A DNA stretch of 64,000 nt from Owenia fusiformis (GCA_903813345.2 CAIIXF020000008.1:27078822-27142821), one strand, 5' to 3'. Shown: positions 11,331-22,020, counted from the first letter of the stretch. Made by a program: numbers and translations. Notes: generated by a model not told the origin, from the letters alone.

Positions 11331-11967
11331 GGTTACTTTTTTTGCAAATAAACTGCATGAAAATTTTGTACAAATTCCCGAACACTTAAATGTCACATTC
11401 TGCTATATCTAACTTAGCAGCTAAAGTAATTATATTATCAATCTCTGCTTTTTTGTCCAGCTCAGGCTATATCAGAAAATCAAAGAATAACAACAACACA
11501 GCAGAACCTTGCAAGTGACTGTTATAATGATTCATATTGTGCAATTCAAGGGTTGTTCTGGTTTTTTTAATTTTGGTATATTTTAGTAGTTTGAGATTGA
11601 TCTCGTAACATAACAATACCAGTATATGTCACATTGTCTCCAGTCTGAACACTGATCACGTCACATTTTATAGTCTTGTCTCATACTTAAGCTATTTCAA
11701 TTGATGAAGCAATCACTTTGATGTGAGACGAGAACTGCCTTATTAGATTTCTATAGTGAAGTTGGTGCCAGTGTGAAAATTGTTGAATGATAAATCAAAA
11801 TCTGTATGCATGTATCGTAACTTATATGTTAGAGAGACTGGCTGTGATTTATGAATCAATAAAAGATACACATATAAATGTAGCTATGGTACTCCTTTAA
11901 TATAACCAAAGAATAAAACTATCAGACAGCCTTTCAGTCTTGGAAATGTGATCTCTTCACATTAAAG
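11331..11967. other. No feature recognised
   Basis: Unremarkable A+T-rich DNA. Confidence 0.5.
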
Positions 11968-12196
11968 CGGCAACAAAAAGTGTTCACTGTAGGTAGGTGT
12001 TCAGTAAAGAGGGTATTTTATACAGAAGTCAATGTAAAATGTGTCTTGAAGTGGTGTTCATTTAACACAGGTGTTCACTATAGGAAGGGGATTTTATACA
12101 GTAGTCAACGTAAAATATGCCTTTAAGTGTTATGTGGTGTTCACTTAACACAGGTGTTCACTATAGAGAGGTGTTCACTTAGACAGGTTTACTGTA
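11968..12196 (+). mobile_element. Family E element, left end lost, internally duplicated
   Basis: The right end GACAGGTTTACTGTA matches the family terminus. Inside, a module of about 80 bp is repeated (ATTTTATACAG, AGTCAAYGTAAAAT, CTTGAAG/CTTTAAG, then TTAACACAGGTGTTCACTATAG). The left TIR is not recognisable. The same internal duplication exists in the copy at 16337, so it belongs to the subfamily and not to this locus alone. Confidence 0.75.
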
Positions 12197-12599
12197 TTCC
12201 TCAATGCTAATCTTACACAATCAATGTGCCATGTCTATGTATCATTTCCAATTCTGAATAGGACTACAATATGAATTATTCAATTTGTACTTTGTTTTCT
12301 CCCTGACAAAACGTGCTTCTAATCATAGTTTAACTCTTGTTTTGTACTTTTCAATTTCTTTTACTTGTGCCCCATGAGAAATAAATTAATCAACTTGATC
12401 CACATATTCCACTGTAGATTTACTTCTGTATAAATACATATCAAATCCGACTCCTATATTCTATAAGTAAAAAGTTTGTAGATGGCAGAAAGGATTGACT
12501 TTGATGGCCAATAATATTTACAACTTTTTTCATGGCCAATCAATTCCAAAGTTACCCTGTGTGTAGTCAAGTTATAAAGTGCCCTCTGTTGAGTATAGA
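12197..12599. other. No feature recognised
   Basis: Spacer between two transposon copies. Part of a 64-codon minus-strand frame here continues into family C and is not a gene. Confidence 0.5.
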
Positions 12600-12905
12600 C
12601 TATATCACAGTTTAGCAGCCCCATCCCCACGACCAGTGTCCATGACAATCAGGGTCATAAATCATTTCAAACCTACTGCGCTGAGTCTTTCTTAACTAAT
12701 CAAAAACTTAACTGGAAGGAAAAAGTGCTTGATGCGTGCTTGTTAACTATAAAATGACGTCAGAGGAAATGATCATATATAGAATGTCTTCCGTTATTTG
12801 ATGATGAACTTTAATTGGCTCGGTGAGTTCAGAGATTCATTGTTAACTGAAAGAGTGAAGTTCTCTTCTAAGAAGCGAAGTTGAACGAATGCAAAAGTTA
12901 TTCCA
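12600..12905 (+). mobile_element. Family C element, near full length (diverged)
   Basis: Aligns along its length with the inverted copy at 28595-28905. Shared blocks in order are ACAGTTTAGCAGCCCCA, AATCATTTCAAA, an AACTAATCA block (eroded CCAAT box), GAAATGATCATATATAGAA (TATA-like), GGCTCGGTGAGTTCAGAG, and TAAGAAGCGAAGTTGAACGA with ATGCAAAAG. There is no long open frame. The class is unknown: it could be a SINE-like unit, a solo terminal repeat or a repeated promoter fragment. Confidence 0.7.
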
Positions 12906-13917
12906 CAGCATTTTAACTTCAGTTTTGGAATTTTGACTTAATCCTAAGAAAATCACAAGGCCTTTGTATGAGAAATGAAGAAATATAATTTACACAAGAT
13001 ACTACTTTTTGTTCGAAAATCAATACTTCCTCAAGTTGGCTTCTAAGCTACTGACCAGGACAGACATCAGAAGCTATCTTGAGTACCTGTTCAACAAACG
13101 TTTTATCACAAACTGTTCAAGTAATTTCATTCTACTACAAGATCAAAGATTAGTGCAGATTTAACTTTGATTAAGTTCTTATAATCCTTGATCATGACAA
13201 CCAATCACAAATCGACGATTATTCACTTTGAGAGGACCATTAATCAAAGAATCAACATGTCAATTGTTACGTTTCACATTTCTTTGGAAAGACTCTCGTG
13301 AAGTACCTTAGCTGGAATCAAGATGCATTTCTTCATCAATGAGCATTTAAAGATGCATTTTATAGATGCACTTTTAGATCAATCTTCATAAAGATATGTT
13401 ATAGTTATTTGGTTGACCTAATCCCAACTTGACACAATTAATAAGTTGGTAACTCAAACTACAGTACTTTATGAATATACACATAGGTGAAGGATACCTG
13501 AAGGTCATCTGCTTATAAGAACATAAATGAAAAGGTCAAGGGTCAAAATGTCAACAAAACTCCATTCAAATTATATCAATCAAACTGGAGAGAATTAATA
13601 AGAAACAAGTTTTCACCATTATCATATGTGTTTGACTCAATATCATTATCGTCCATGATAGTGCAACAACAAATCAATATTTATAACAATGCCTACAATA
13701 GAAAGGTAGAAAGGTAGAGAACTAATCACCACTGGATTCCACCTATAAAAATAGCAATCATTCAAAGTTGGTTGATTTCTCCAAGGACGCACTTGAAGGC
13801 GCAACTATCAGGAATCTATCAGTTATAAAAGGTCAATAGCATCAATGGAAATATTCTCTTTTGTCTCTGGGCCTCTTGGGCACTGAGATTTCTAAAATAA
13901 AAAAAATATGTTTTGCT
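12906..13917. other. No feature recognised
   Basis: A+T-rich; a short AGAAAGGT duplication near 13700 is the only repetition seen. Confidence 0.5.
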
Positions 13918-14008
13918 TTTGATTTTGAGCCAAAGTTGTCAAATGTGAACCCCCCTGGAATTATTTGAGAAGTGACCCCCTTCTTGGCAAAAGCTGGCTA
14001 TGGGCCTG
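13918..14008 (+). mobile_element. Family A element, 3' half only
   Basis: Contains TTGAGCCAAAGTTGTCAAAT, GTGAACCCCCCTGGAATT and the terminus AAAAGCTGGCTATGGGCCTG. The left half is missing. Confidence 0.75.
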
Positions 14009-14344
14009 ATTGGTTATGTGAAGCCCTGTCTAAAATACCACTTTGGCATGTCCTACACTATTTAAAGTGGCAATAAGTACAGAATTGCATCAAATTGCTC
14101 AGTTCTTTTACTGACTATATCCTATCTACGAGAAAACTTCAAAGCTAAGTACTGAAATATTTTAGATAAATATTTGCAACAAGTCCATTATACTAAGTGA
14201 AGTGTTGTAATAATAGATTGGAATTCAATGGATTCTAATATAAATTCCTTCCCTTGATATATAGGGAATGACCCCATCCTTCCACTTAAAATATACTTAT
14301 AATTTTATGTTAAACAATCTACGAAAGTCAAGTTTATTTTTTCA
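14009..14344. other. No feature recognised
   Basis: Spacer with no recognised element. Confidence 0.5.
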
Positions 14345-14476
14345 CAATGACAGAAAATAGAATGTACTTAGCACTCATAGTGATACAAAATAGAACGCAC
14401 TCAAAGTGACAAAAAAACAGAATGCACTCAAAGTGACACAAAACAGTACGCACTCATAATGACACAAAATTGAATG
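14345..14476 (+). repeat. Tandem repeat, ~26-27-bp unit
   Basis: About five copies of a unit containing GCACTCAAAGTGACACAAAA, with point changes and small indels between units. Confidence 0.8.
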
Positions 14477-14807
14477 CAACTGAATTGTGGCACAGAATTC
14501 ATCTTTAACTCCAGTACATGTACAATGTATCTAGGTTTTCTAATAAAATATAGGTGAAGAATTATGGAGTAATCAAACAGCAGAGTAAAAGTAATGGCGT
14601 AAGAACAATCTGGGAAACTTAAAGTGCTCCCTAGTGTTGTCATAGTTGTTATTATATTCTATTCAAAACCCAAAATAAATAAACAGAAATAATAAGTACT
14701 TAGCATGTCTAATGGCAACTCCGTGAAACTGGGACTAATATTTATAATAATCATATATATTCTGGACTTATAACAATAAACACTTACCTATATATGTGAC
14801 ATAATCC

Positions 14808-14866
14808 ATGATGTGACGTTATCCATGGTATGACAGTATCAATGATGTGACATTATCCATGATGAA
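14808..14866 (+). repeat. Tandem repeat, ~18-bp unit
   Basis: About 3.5 imperfect copies of TATCCATGATGTGACATT-like units. Confidence 0.7.
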
Positions 14867-14985
14867 ACAAGTGACACATGGACATCAGCAGAGACAACAA
14901 CCAGCAACATATGAAAGTACAAGATAGGAATGCATTCATGAATAAGATGAGCAAATAATAATTAAATCATACAATAAAATACAAA

Positions 14986-15070
14986 TACAGTGAAACCTGT
15001 CTTAGAAAACACTTTTTTCTAGTGAACACCTGACTTCTGTATAAATGTTCAATATACACAGGTTTTAGGG
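14986..15070 (+). mobile_element. Family E element, internally deleted
   Basis: The left terminus TACAGTGAAACCTGTCTTAG is the cleanest of the family. It is followed by TAGTGAACACC and then by ATACACAGGTTTTAGGG, which looks like a damaged right end. At about 85 bp this is an internally deleted copy. Confidence 0.7.
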
Positions 15071-15250
15071 TCTTAGTAACATGCATTGTAATCCAACATT
15101 CACGCATTACAGATTTGTACTTTATAAAAATTAAAAAATGTAAAAAGTGAATGTTTTGATAAATGGAAAAGTTGCATACATAACACAAAAATGTAAACAA
15201 TGCATACATAATATCAACATGATCATTCATGTTTATTGGTCATCATAACT

Positions 15251-15480
15251 ATCATTCATGATCATTCAATAATCATATCTATCATTCATGATCATTCAAT
15301 AATCATATCTATCATTCATGATCATTCAATAATCATATCTATCATTCATGATCATTCAATAATCATTTTCATCAACCATGTTCATTCAATAATCATTTTC
15401 ATCAAATATGTTCATAAAATAGTCATTCCCACCACCCTTGTTCATACAATCACCCAGGTTCATATAATCATCATTTTCAT
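15251..15480 (+). repeat. 30-bp minisatellite, ~7 copies
   Basis: Four near-identical 30-bp units start at 15251, 15281, 15311 and 15341, each containing ATCATTCATGATCATTCAAT. Progressively diverged units begin at 15371, 15401 and 15431. The period is a multiple of three, which keeps a plus-strand frame open (a ten-residue His/Ile-rich repeat). That frame is an artefact of the period and not evidence of a gene. Confidence 0.9.
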
Positions 15481-15974
15481 TGTTTCAACAGCTGGTAATA
15501 AAATCAGACATGTTCGCCAAAGAAAAATATGATTTTCACTGGGAGGGAAGATGAAAAGGTTTCTAAGTACAATGTAGAGATTCACCTATTTCACCCCTTT
15601 AATCTAAATCAGTCTAAATCAGTGAGTTGATTTCCAGAAGATAGTAAGGAATACCTGTTACCCTGGTAACCTCCTCCCTTGTTACATATCAATGTATCTT
15701 CTATTTATAGCTCACCACCCTACTCAGTTTAATTAATTCTTCAATTAACTCAGCCATATGGTTTACGATCCTTGAACAACAGACATAGAATACACTCAGA
15801 ATGCAGAAGCTATTTCAATGAATGCTCGTAATAATGACTATTTATACTATGCACTTATTTAAAGCCAGTGCTTTTCAATGTTACCCAGAGCAGACATAAG
15901 TCATATCTTAGCCCATACATCTACAAACCATAGAACTGTATTTTAATTCAATGAAATATAACCATATCACAAGT
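15481..15974. other. No feature recognised
   Basis: A short duplicated CTAAATCAGT near 15603-15622 is the only repetition. Confidence 0.5.
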
Positions 15975-16035
15975 AGAACACTGTTGTGTGGTCCCAATGG
16001 TGTTCTGCTTATACATGTTCTACTGTATAATAATG
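15975..16035 (+). mobile_element. Family E right-end fragment
   Basis: GAACACTGTTGTGTGGTCCC, then AATGGTGTTC and CATGTTCTACTGTAT, corresponds to the right end of the copy at 41390-41450. The 97-codon open frame overlapping it begins inside this fragment. Confidence 0.55.
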
Positions 16036-16238
16036 TGTGGATTATACTGTATGCATTGTTCAAATCACTGAGAATAATTTCTGGATTGATTCTACAACAA
16101 GCAAGATATTATATTAGAGACATACTTGAATTATTTATAGAGTTCTCAACATGTTTTGTCTTTGATTTCACAGAATTAATTTGTCACTGCATAATACCTT
16201 CCTGGAGAGCTTGTGAGTATATCTCATCTTCTACTCAT

Positions 16239-16310
16239 CAATGAATAACCATACACTACTTGGCCTAAATCAATGAATAACTTGATATACTACTTGGCCT
16301 AAATCAATTG
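16239..16310 (+). repeat. Two-copy tandem repeat, ~35 bp
   Basis: ATCAATGAATAAC...TACTACTTGGCCTAA occurs twice in direct succession. Confidence 0.75.
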
Positions 16311-16336
16311 AACATGCAACATACGACATACCAAAC

Positions 16337-16834
16337 ACAGTAAAACCAGTGTACAGTTGGGGACAAAAATAAATGACAGGTCTATTTTCGATCACCATTT
16401 CCTAATTATGGTCGTCTGAAAGCCCATAATTTCCAATATTGTCTAGATATATATCCCTTAAAATTTGTATATTTCACATTTTGTATAATCTCATACACTG
16501 ATGTATGGCCTCTTGTAAATTCTCTTATTTTTAACATGGGAAATTCTCACTTCAGCAAATCCACCTGTCATTTATTTATGTCCCGAACTGTATATAGTGA
16601 ACACTTATAGAGCAATAAAAAAGTGTTCACTGTTGGTAAGTGTTCACTTAAGAGAGGGGATTTTATACAGGAGTCAATGTAAAATATGTCTTGAAGCATA
16701 TATTCACTAACACAGGTGTTCACTACAGGAAGGAGATTTTATACAGGAGTCAATGTAAAATGTGTCTTGAAGTGGTGTCACTAAACATAGGTGTTCACTA
16801 GAGAGAGGTGTTCACTTAGACAGGATTTACTGCA
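16337..16834 (+). mobile_element. Family E element carrying a nested MITE
   Basis: The left end ACAGTAAAACCAGTG is separated from its body by a 241-bp insertion (16352-16592). The body resumes with TAGTGAACACTTATAG and the same duplicated module as the 11968 copy (GATTTTATACAGGAGTCAAT, twice). It ends GACAGGATTTACTGCA. Joined across the insertion, it matches the family layout. Confidence 0.8.
16352..16592. mobile_element. Nested Tc1/mariner-like MITE
   Basis: Near-perfect TIRs of about 30 bp: the left starts TACAGTTGGGGACAAAAATA and the right end, complemented, starts TACAGTTCGGGACATAAATA. Both continue AATGACAGGT. The TA at each tip is the likely target duplication. The CAGT... start, TA target and small size with no coding capacity fit a non-autonomous Tc1/mariner element. 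The high TIR identity suggests it is younger than its host element. Confidence 0.85.
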
Positions 16835-17109
16835 TATCCAGTATATCTAGCATAGATGACTAGATCAAGTAGACAATAATATATCACAAGGTCTCCCAAT
16901 TCTAATCCATTCATTCAATGATATCCAAGAACTATTTTCCAGAATTTAACCATTACAATTGTAACATCAAACAATGATATGTTAATCTCTGGCTGTCTAA
17001 AAAACACTTCAAACTACTTCCTCACTCATTTGAATTACAAACCTCAATCTTAGAAGCAGACTATCTTTTCATGTAATGCACTGATTGAATAAAGATTCTG
17101 TCTTAAGAA

Positions 17110-17306
17110 TTCGAAGTGAAGACAGTGATCTCCCCTGAGACAGTGATCTCCACCTGAGATTTTGAAAATAGGCTTGCACCCACCTGAAAATCCATTTGCA
17201 CCAACTTGAAAATGAGAAAATCATGAAAAATTGGCATATTTTGACCAATTTTGGTCTGAATTGTGAAAATGGGAATTTTGCACCCACCTGAGAAAAAATC
17301 CTGGGG
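17110..17306 (-). mobile_element. Family F element, inverted
   Basis: Reads as the reverse complement of the copies at 1893 and 53367: GCACCCACCTGAAAATCCAT, TTTGCACCAACTTGAAAATG, CATATTTTGACCAATTTTGG, TTTTGCACCCACCTGAG. CAGTGATCTCC occurs twice at its outer end (17120, 17140). Two overlapping minus-strand open frames cross it and are not genes. Confidence 0.8.
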
Positions 17307-17341
17307 AGATGCTTTGTACAATCCATTGTTATATTATCATG

Positions 17342-17384
17342 AAATAAAATAAATAAATAAAAAAAATAAATAAATAAATAAAAT
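17342..17384 (+). repeat. (AAAT)n microsatellite
   Basis: About ten AAAT repeats with one A-rich interruption. It lies immediately upstream of, and partly within, the open stretch starting at 17378. Confidence 0.9.
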
Positions 17385-17914
17385 CACTGGAAGATAATCT
17401 ATCTGAGTATTATTCGGGGAACAAGCCCTCAAGACAAACTGAATATAAGTCATCCATGGTACTTGGGTGCATCAAAAAGTTTTGCAATTTTAACCCTATC
17501 TCAAGTTCTATATTGAGATCTGTTTTAAAATTTGGCACAATTATAGATCATTTGTCCATACATAATACTTGTACAAGTATTTTCCATTTTAGACTTAGGG
17601 CTAGGAGTTCAGTAAGAAAAATACATAATTGCATGTTCTTGTACAATTCTAACCCCATCATTCATGATTATCTAAACCAGTTGATGTATGATTTTTCAAT
17701 AACTCATCCTATTTCACAAATCATTAAGCAGCCCCCAAGAATGTATTATTGGGTGACTGGGTACATGTTTGTTTTTGATAGAATCGGTGATGAAATTATG
17801 TTATTTTCATCCTTCTTCAAAGGACTTCATTTATGCTTATATCATGAAAAGAAATACCCTTTGATCAAGGATGTGTTGTTAGAGCAAATAGAGCAAAAGC
17901 TTCAGAGTCAATAG
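17378..17914 (+). other. Longest non-tandem open frame; unrecognised
   Basis: Open for 178 codons between in-frame stops (first possible ATG at 17456, giving 152 residues; TAG at 17912). With about two-thirds A+T, a run this long is expected only rarely by chance in 64 kb, so it deserves a note. I recognise no domain or motif. There is no clear membrane segment, signal peptide or coiled coil, although the C-terminus is charged (Lys/Glu/Gln). The start overlaps an (AAAT)n tract. A stretch near 17818-17875 (CTTCTTCAAAGGACTTCATT, then AAATACCCTTTGATCAAGGA) is shared, inverted, with 23075-23150 and 35150-37600. Either a transposon fossil or a chance frame is more likely than a host exon. Confidence 0.2.
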
Positions 17915-18649
17915 TAAGAGAGTATCTTATACATAAATGCTTCAGTTGCAATTACGGTGACAGCTCAAGAGAAAGACTGTCCAGCGACCAGGGATAATTA
18001 GCAAATGGCACTAATGATATGTTATATATTCCATATAATCAATATACACAATACAATATTGTATAGCTCACTATCACACTTATTGTAAGTGACAATATAT
18101 AATTATAGTTCTCGATACTAATAAGATTTCCTCATCACTGTGCGACAAGAGCACTACACTAAACAGACCATGTGGCACAGTTCTTTTAATAAAATGCAAT
18201 TCAATTTCTAATCACAAAAGTACAAGTCAAGTTGATCCTGATTTATCATTAAAACTTACAGTCCTTCATACTGCTAAAACAGATGAAGTTATTGAAGCAA
18301 TTGACAGAACTAAAGTACCTCGATTCAATGATAAATCTTGCATAAAGATCTGGCCATTGATGAATTGGTAAATTTCTTCAAGTCTGTGGTTTTTGTTATC
18401 TCAATGCTATAGATGTTTCATTCCGATACCCATACCATCTCTGCCATACAAAGAAGGAAACTGATAGGAGGCAGTGATATCTCATGATGTAGATGTGTGA
18501 CTTAGGTTCCTGGTTTTTAGTAAGCACGTTAGTGAATGACTGAATGATGTAGATGAATATAACAACATGTGATACCCCTATATCTCTATTTTATAATCAA
18601 CTTTAATATAATCTATCCAATGAGATGTTCTCATGCATCATATATTGCG
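17915..18649. other. No gene recognised; one ATG-less open stretch
   Basis: A plus-strand frame stays open for 92 codons at 18093-18368 with no useful start codon. Runs of this length are expected several times by chance in the window. It is in a different frame from the open stretch at 17378-17911 and shows no recognisable domain. Confidence 0.4.
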
Positions 18650-18722
18650 TCCAGGATAGGAGCAATTATTGTATCAAGGGGCAATCATTGTATCCAGGAG
18701 CAATTATTGTATCCAGGAGCAG
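18650..18722 (+). repeat. Tandem repeat, 19-bp unit
   Basis: About 3.5 copies of a unit like CCAGGAGCAATTATTGTAT. Confidence 0.8.
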
Positions 18723-19560
18723 AAGAGAAAGAGATACAAAACGTTTTGCTAAGATATACATTTTTAGATGAGAAGTATTCTAATTGAATACCACCATTAA
18801 AGTAGTAGGACACTAGTTATATTAGACCACCATAAGGATGCAGATTCGGATTAAGTCTCATGATGACGTAAATAACTACTCATCCAAAAAATAAACACAT
18901 AAACATACACCAGTATGTGATATTGATTTTTCTAATAAGGTTCAAAATGTTAATAGCCCCACTAATACGAACACAACTTGGAATGATGAAAATAATGACT
19001 TATATGCAATCATGGTATTTCAGGCTGCCTATTCTTCCCAACTTCATCCGTGACTCTTTATCATAATTCCCCAAAGTGACCAAGAGTACTTTCCGGTAAG
19101 TGTGCCAAACCTTGGAATCTTTCACCTTTTGTCATTATGAGAAAATATTATTCCCCGAGAACATGCTCGTTGAATAGAGATCCTTTACAACAAAACAAGA
19201 CAATCAATCTATTGGAATCTACGTCTTTACAAGAATACCAATTAACAACACATCAGCAAGGACATACAGAAACAGAATCAAGGAAATGATCATCAACTTC
19301 AAAGAAGTGTTTTTCTAACTATTGTCAAATTATTATCAAAGAAAATAACACGAGTTCACATAAACACGTGCTGTTTTCTCGACCTTTATCACTGTTTTAA
19401 TAACGTTCTGAGATTAGAAAATCACATTTGTAATGAACATGATATGAAAATAATACCTTTTCTAATTTATATCATAATTACTGTTGATCAAACCAAATGT
19501 TTTTGACAGCTCCTTATGAGTCGCATCTATAAAGATGTACACTTATTTATAAGCATACTC
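18723..19560. other. No feature recognised
   Basis: Contains TTATTCCCCGAGAACATG near 19150, a word shared with about 5465 and (inverted) 17415, which hints at an undefined dispersed repeat. Otherwise featureless. Confidence 0.45.
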
Positions 19561-20062
19561 CTTTATACCCTTTTGATTAGTAAATGCCCTCTGTCTCTTT
19601 GTTAATACCCTCTTAATTAAAAAATGCCTCTGCCTCTTAGGTAATACCCTCTTGATTAATTAATGCCCTCTTGGTTATAATACCATCTTGATTAATGAAT
19701 GCCCTCTAGATTAATACACTCTTGATTATCAAATGCCCTCTGCCTCTTAGTCAATACCCTCTTGATTAATTAATGCCCTCTTGGTTAATACCCTCTTAAT
19801 TAACAAATGCCCTCCACCACTTTATTAATACCTTCTTGATTAACAAATGCCCTCTGCCTCTTAGTAAATACCTTTTTAGATTAATCACTCCCCTCTTGGT
19901 TAATACCCTCTCGATTAACAAATGCCCTCTGCCTCTTGGTTAATACCCTCTTGGTTAGTGCCCTTTTGATTACTAAATGCCCTCTTGGATAATACCCTCT
20001 TGATTAACAAATGCCCTCTTGGTTATATCCTCTTGATTACTAAATGCCCTTTTCGTTAGTGC
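19561..20062 (+). repeat. Minisatellite, ~40-bp composite unit, ~500 bp
   Basis: About a dozen irregular units alternate TTGATTAACAAATGCCCTCT, GCCTCTTAGT and TTAATACCCTC. Unit length varies because the GCCTCTTAG part is present in only some units. The strong variation suggests an old array. Confidence 0.85.
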
Positions 20063-20521
20063 TTCTCAGAAATATATAATCAAGTTATAATCAAGTTATA
20101 ATGGCAAAGTAGCTGTAGAAATGTTACCTCAGTTTACACTGAAACATTCTCTACTATGTGCTCAAAATGTTCACCTATTTTGAGGAGAGACAGTTGTTAA
20201 GATGTCTAGTTGTGATAACAGGTTTACAACACTGACCATCCATGACCTATGAAGTCATATTACCATTAACTGCACATGAAACTCTGGCTATAAAGATAAT
20301 GAAGAGGAACAAGAGTAGAACTAAGTGCATTCTAGGTACTAGAACTTCTACAATATTTACAACTTTTTTCATATTGATTCTGACTTTCTGACTGAAAAAT
20401 ACGAAATCAGTTTTACTGACTTCAGGAGGTAGGATATGCCATTGTTTAAAAAATAAATTGATTTCATCTGATGTATTCTATCACTTACCATTAAAGTGGC
20501 TCAACCTTTAACAACTTGATG
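20063..20521. other. No feature recognised
   Basis: Short duplications of AATCAAGTTAT near 20078-20100 only. Confidence 0.5.
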
Positions 20522-21223
20522 TTAACCTTTAGCGTGCTGCCGGCGGACTCGTCCGCCGAGACTAAAATGTCTCTCACAACTGCCGGCGGACCCGTACGCC
20601 CGATTTCAAACTTTTAAAAACTTTACTTTTTCGCGCCATTCGTATTGTCCAATTAGATTGCCCGATTTATTCAGTGCCTAACATGACTTCCTGTTGACCT
20701 AGAAATGGCGATATTTCGAAAAATAATTCTCAATTCAACAATTTGAACAGTGTTTTAGTCGTTTTTAGTGATAGAATCGTACAAAATGGCGGACAAATAC
20801 GATCACAACGAAAATGTGGAGGAAATAGATTACGATTTCGAGCTCCTTAGGCTCTTGGAAGCCGATAACGGTCATCGAAAATAGAAACTAGAATATTTTC
20901 TGAATTGAAAAATTGAACATTCGATCGCTGCAAATTCAGATTTGGATTCTGACCAGACGAAGAGGCGGAGCGGCGGATTCCGGAGGAGTATTCATGGTAT
21001 ATTTATGCCCAGTCGTGTTAATGTACGAAAAAATTCATGAGAACATTTTTTTCATGAGCCAGGCCACTATATCTTCCCTTTGTGAAAATTTTATCCAGAT
21101 TCATTCAGTAGTTATTGAGATATTAATTATTTAGTCCAGGTATATCATTTTTTGCACTCTTTGAAAAATAAGCCAGTTGCGTGGGATATATTTGCTGAAA
21201 TAAGGCAGCATGGTAAAGGTTAA
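20522..21223. mobile_element. piggyBac-type non-autonomous element
   Basis: Bounded by TTAA at both ends (20522-20525, 21220-21223). The left end reads TTAACCTTTAGCGTGCTGCC, and the complemented right end reads TTAACCTTTACCATGCTGCC, 18 of 20 identical. TTAA targets with CC-starting termini are the piggyBac signature. The left subterminal region has a CGGCGGAC/GTCCGCCG hairpin (20541-20558) and a repeat of TGCCGGCGGACYCGT at 20538 and 20581. It is far richer in CpG than its surroundings. At 702 bp it cannot encode a full transposase; a 32-codon acidic frame (20786-20884) may be a remnant of the transposase N-terminus. Confidence 0.8.
20786..20884 (+). pseudogene. Possible remnant of a transposase N-terminus
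   Basis: A 32-codon frame begins with ATGGCGGACAAATAC and ends TAG. It encodes a very acidic peptide with an ENVEEIDYDFELL stretch. piggyBac transposases usually begin with an acidic, poorly conserved region, and the frame lies inside a TTAA-bounded element, so a truncated N-terminus is plausible. There is no catalytic region. It could equally be chance. Confidence 0.25.
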
Positions 21224-21639
21224 AATACAATACTTATTCAAATCAGTTCATTTTCCTAAATGTGGTACATGCAACTCAAACACATTATTGAATGAAAGGC
21301 AATTAATTCCTGACAGTAAAGTAAGTTGCAAAGTAAAGGCTATTCAGAATTTTATCAATTTTGGTATATTTTAAAATCAAAGTTAGAGGTTGAACTACTT
21401 TAAAGCAATTGCCTGTCCTGTATATTTACTTCTGATACTCCTAATGCATAACCCCAATGGTGTTTGACACAGTGCTTCACACTTGTCCATGGTCAGCAAT
21501 CACACCTTTATTCCCCTTGGACATGAGAAGAGCATTCAATGAGCATCAAAATAGATAACTTTCAAAACACTCACATCCTAATAGCAGTAGACAAAGACAA
21601 TCATGGAAGTTCATGGATTGAAAATGTTCAACAAATTAG

Positions 21640-22020
21640 CTTATTAGCACATTGTCCATTTCCATAAATGAGATAATCTTTCCAATTCTTGGGGAGACTT
21701 TGGGTGTATTTGCATATGACCCCATCGTAAGTGAATTTAATTTATTAGCACATTGTCCATTTCAATGATGAGTTAATCCCTCCAATTCTTGGGAAGACTT
21801 TGGGTGTATTTTTGGAGTTTTTGGACTTTGGGTGTGACTGTGGAGCAAGTGAATTATATGATATAGTTGCGAAATATCTACTTGTTTTCCACAGCGTTAT
21901 TTCGCAATCTAACTACAATCTAGCTAATTTTTAGGATCAAAACCTTGCTCACTGTCCAAAAAATCATGTACAAAAATGCAGCCATAATCTCTCAAATTCT
22001 TGATAAGACTTTGACAATAT
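21640..22020 (+). repeat. Local duplication, three diverged copies
   Basis: TTATTAGCACATTGTCCATT followed by CCAATTCTTGGGGAGACTTT occurs at 21640-21712 and 21743-21815. A more diverged third version with CAAATTCTTGATAAGACTTT lies near 21950-22020. Repeat spacing is about 103 bp for the first pair. Confidence 0.7.

Noticed and set aside
12970-13260. Searched for tRNA-like A and B boxes in plain stretches, including here
   Set aside because: No GGTTCRANNCC-type B box with a properly spaced A box was found; a dedicated tRNA scan would be needed to be certain.
15236-15532. His/Ile repeat frame resembling a metal-binding peptide
   Set aside because: Direct consequence of the 30-bp tandem repeat; no signal peptide or flanking domain.
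17069-17326. Minus-strand frames resembling a short conserved peptide also seen at 54.1-54.4 kb and 53.3 kb
   Set aside because: The similarity comes from family F repeat DNA; the frames are broken or shifted between copies.
18093-18368. 92-codon open stretch considered as an exon following the 17.4-kb frame
   Set aside because: Different frame, no ATG, no recognisable domain, and several such runs are expected by chance in this composition.
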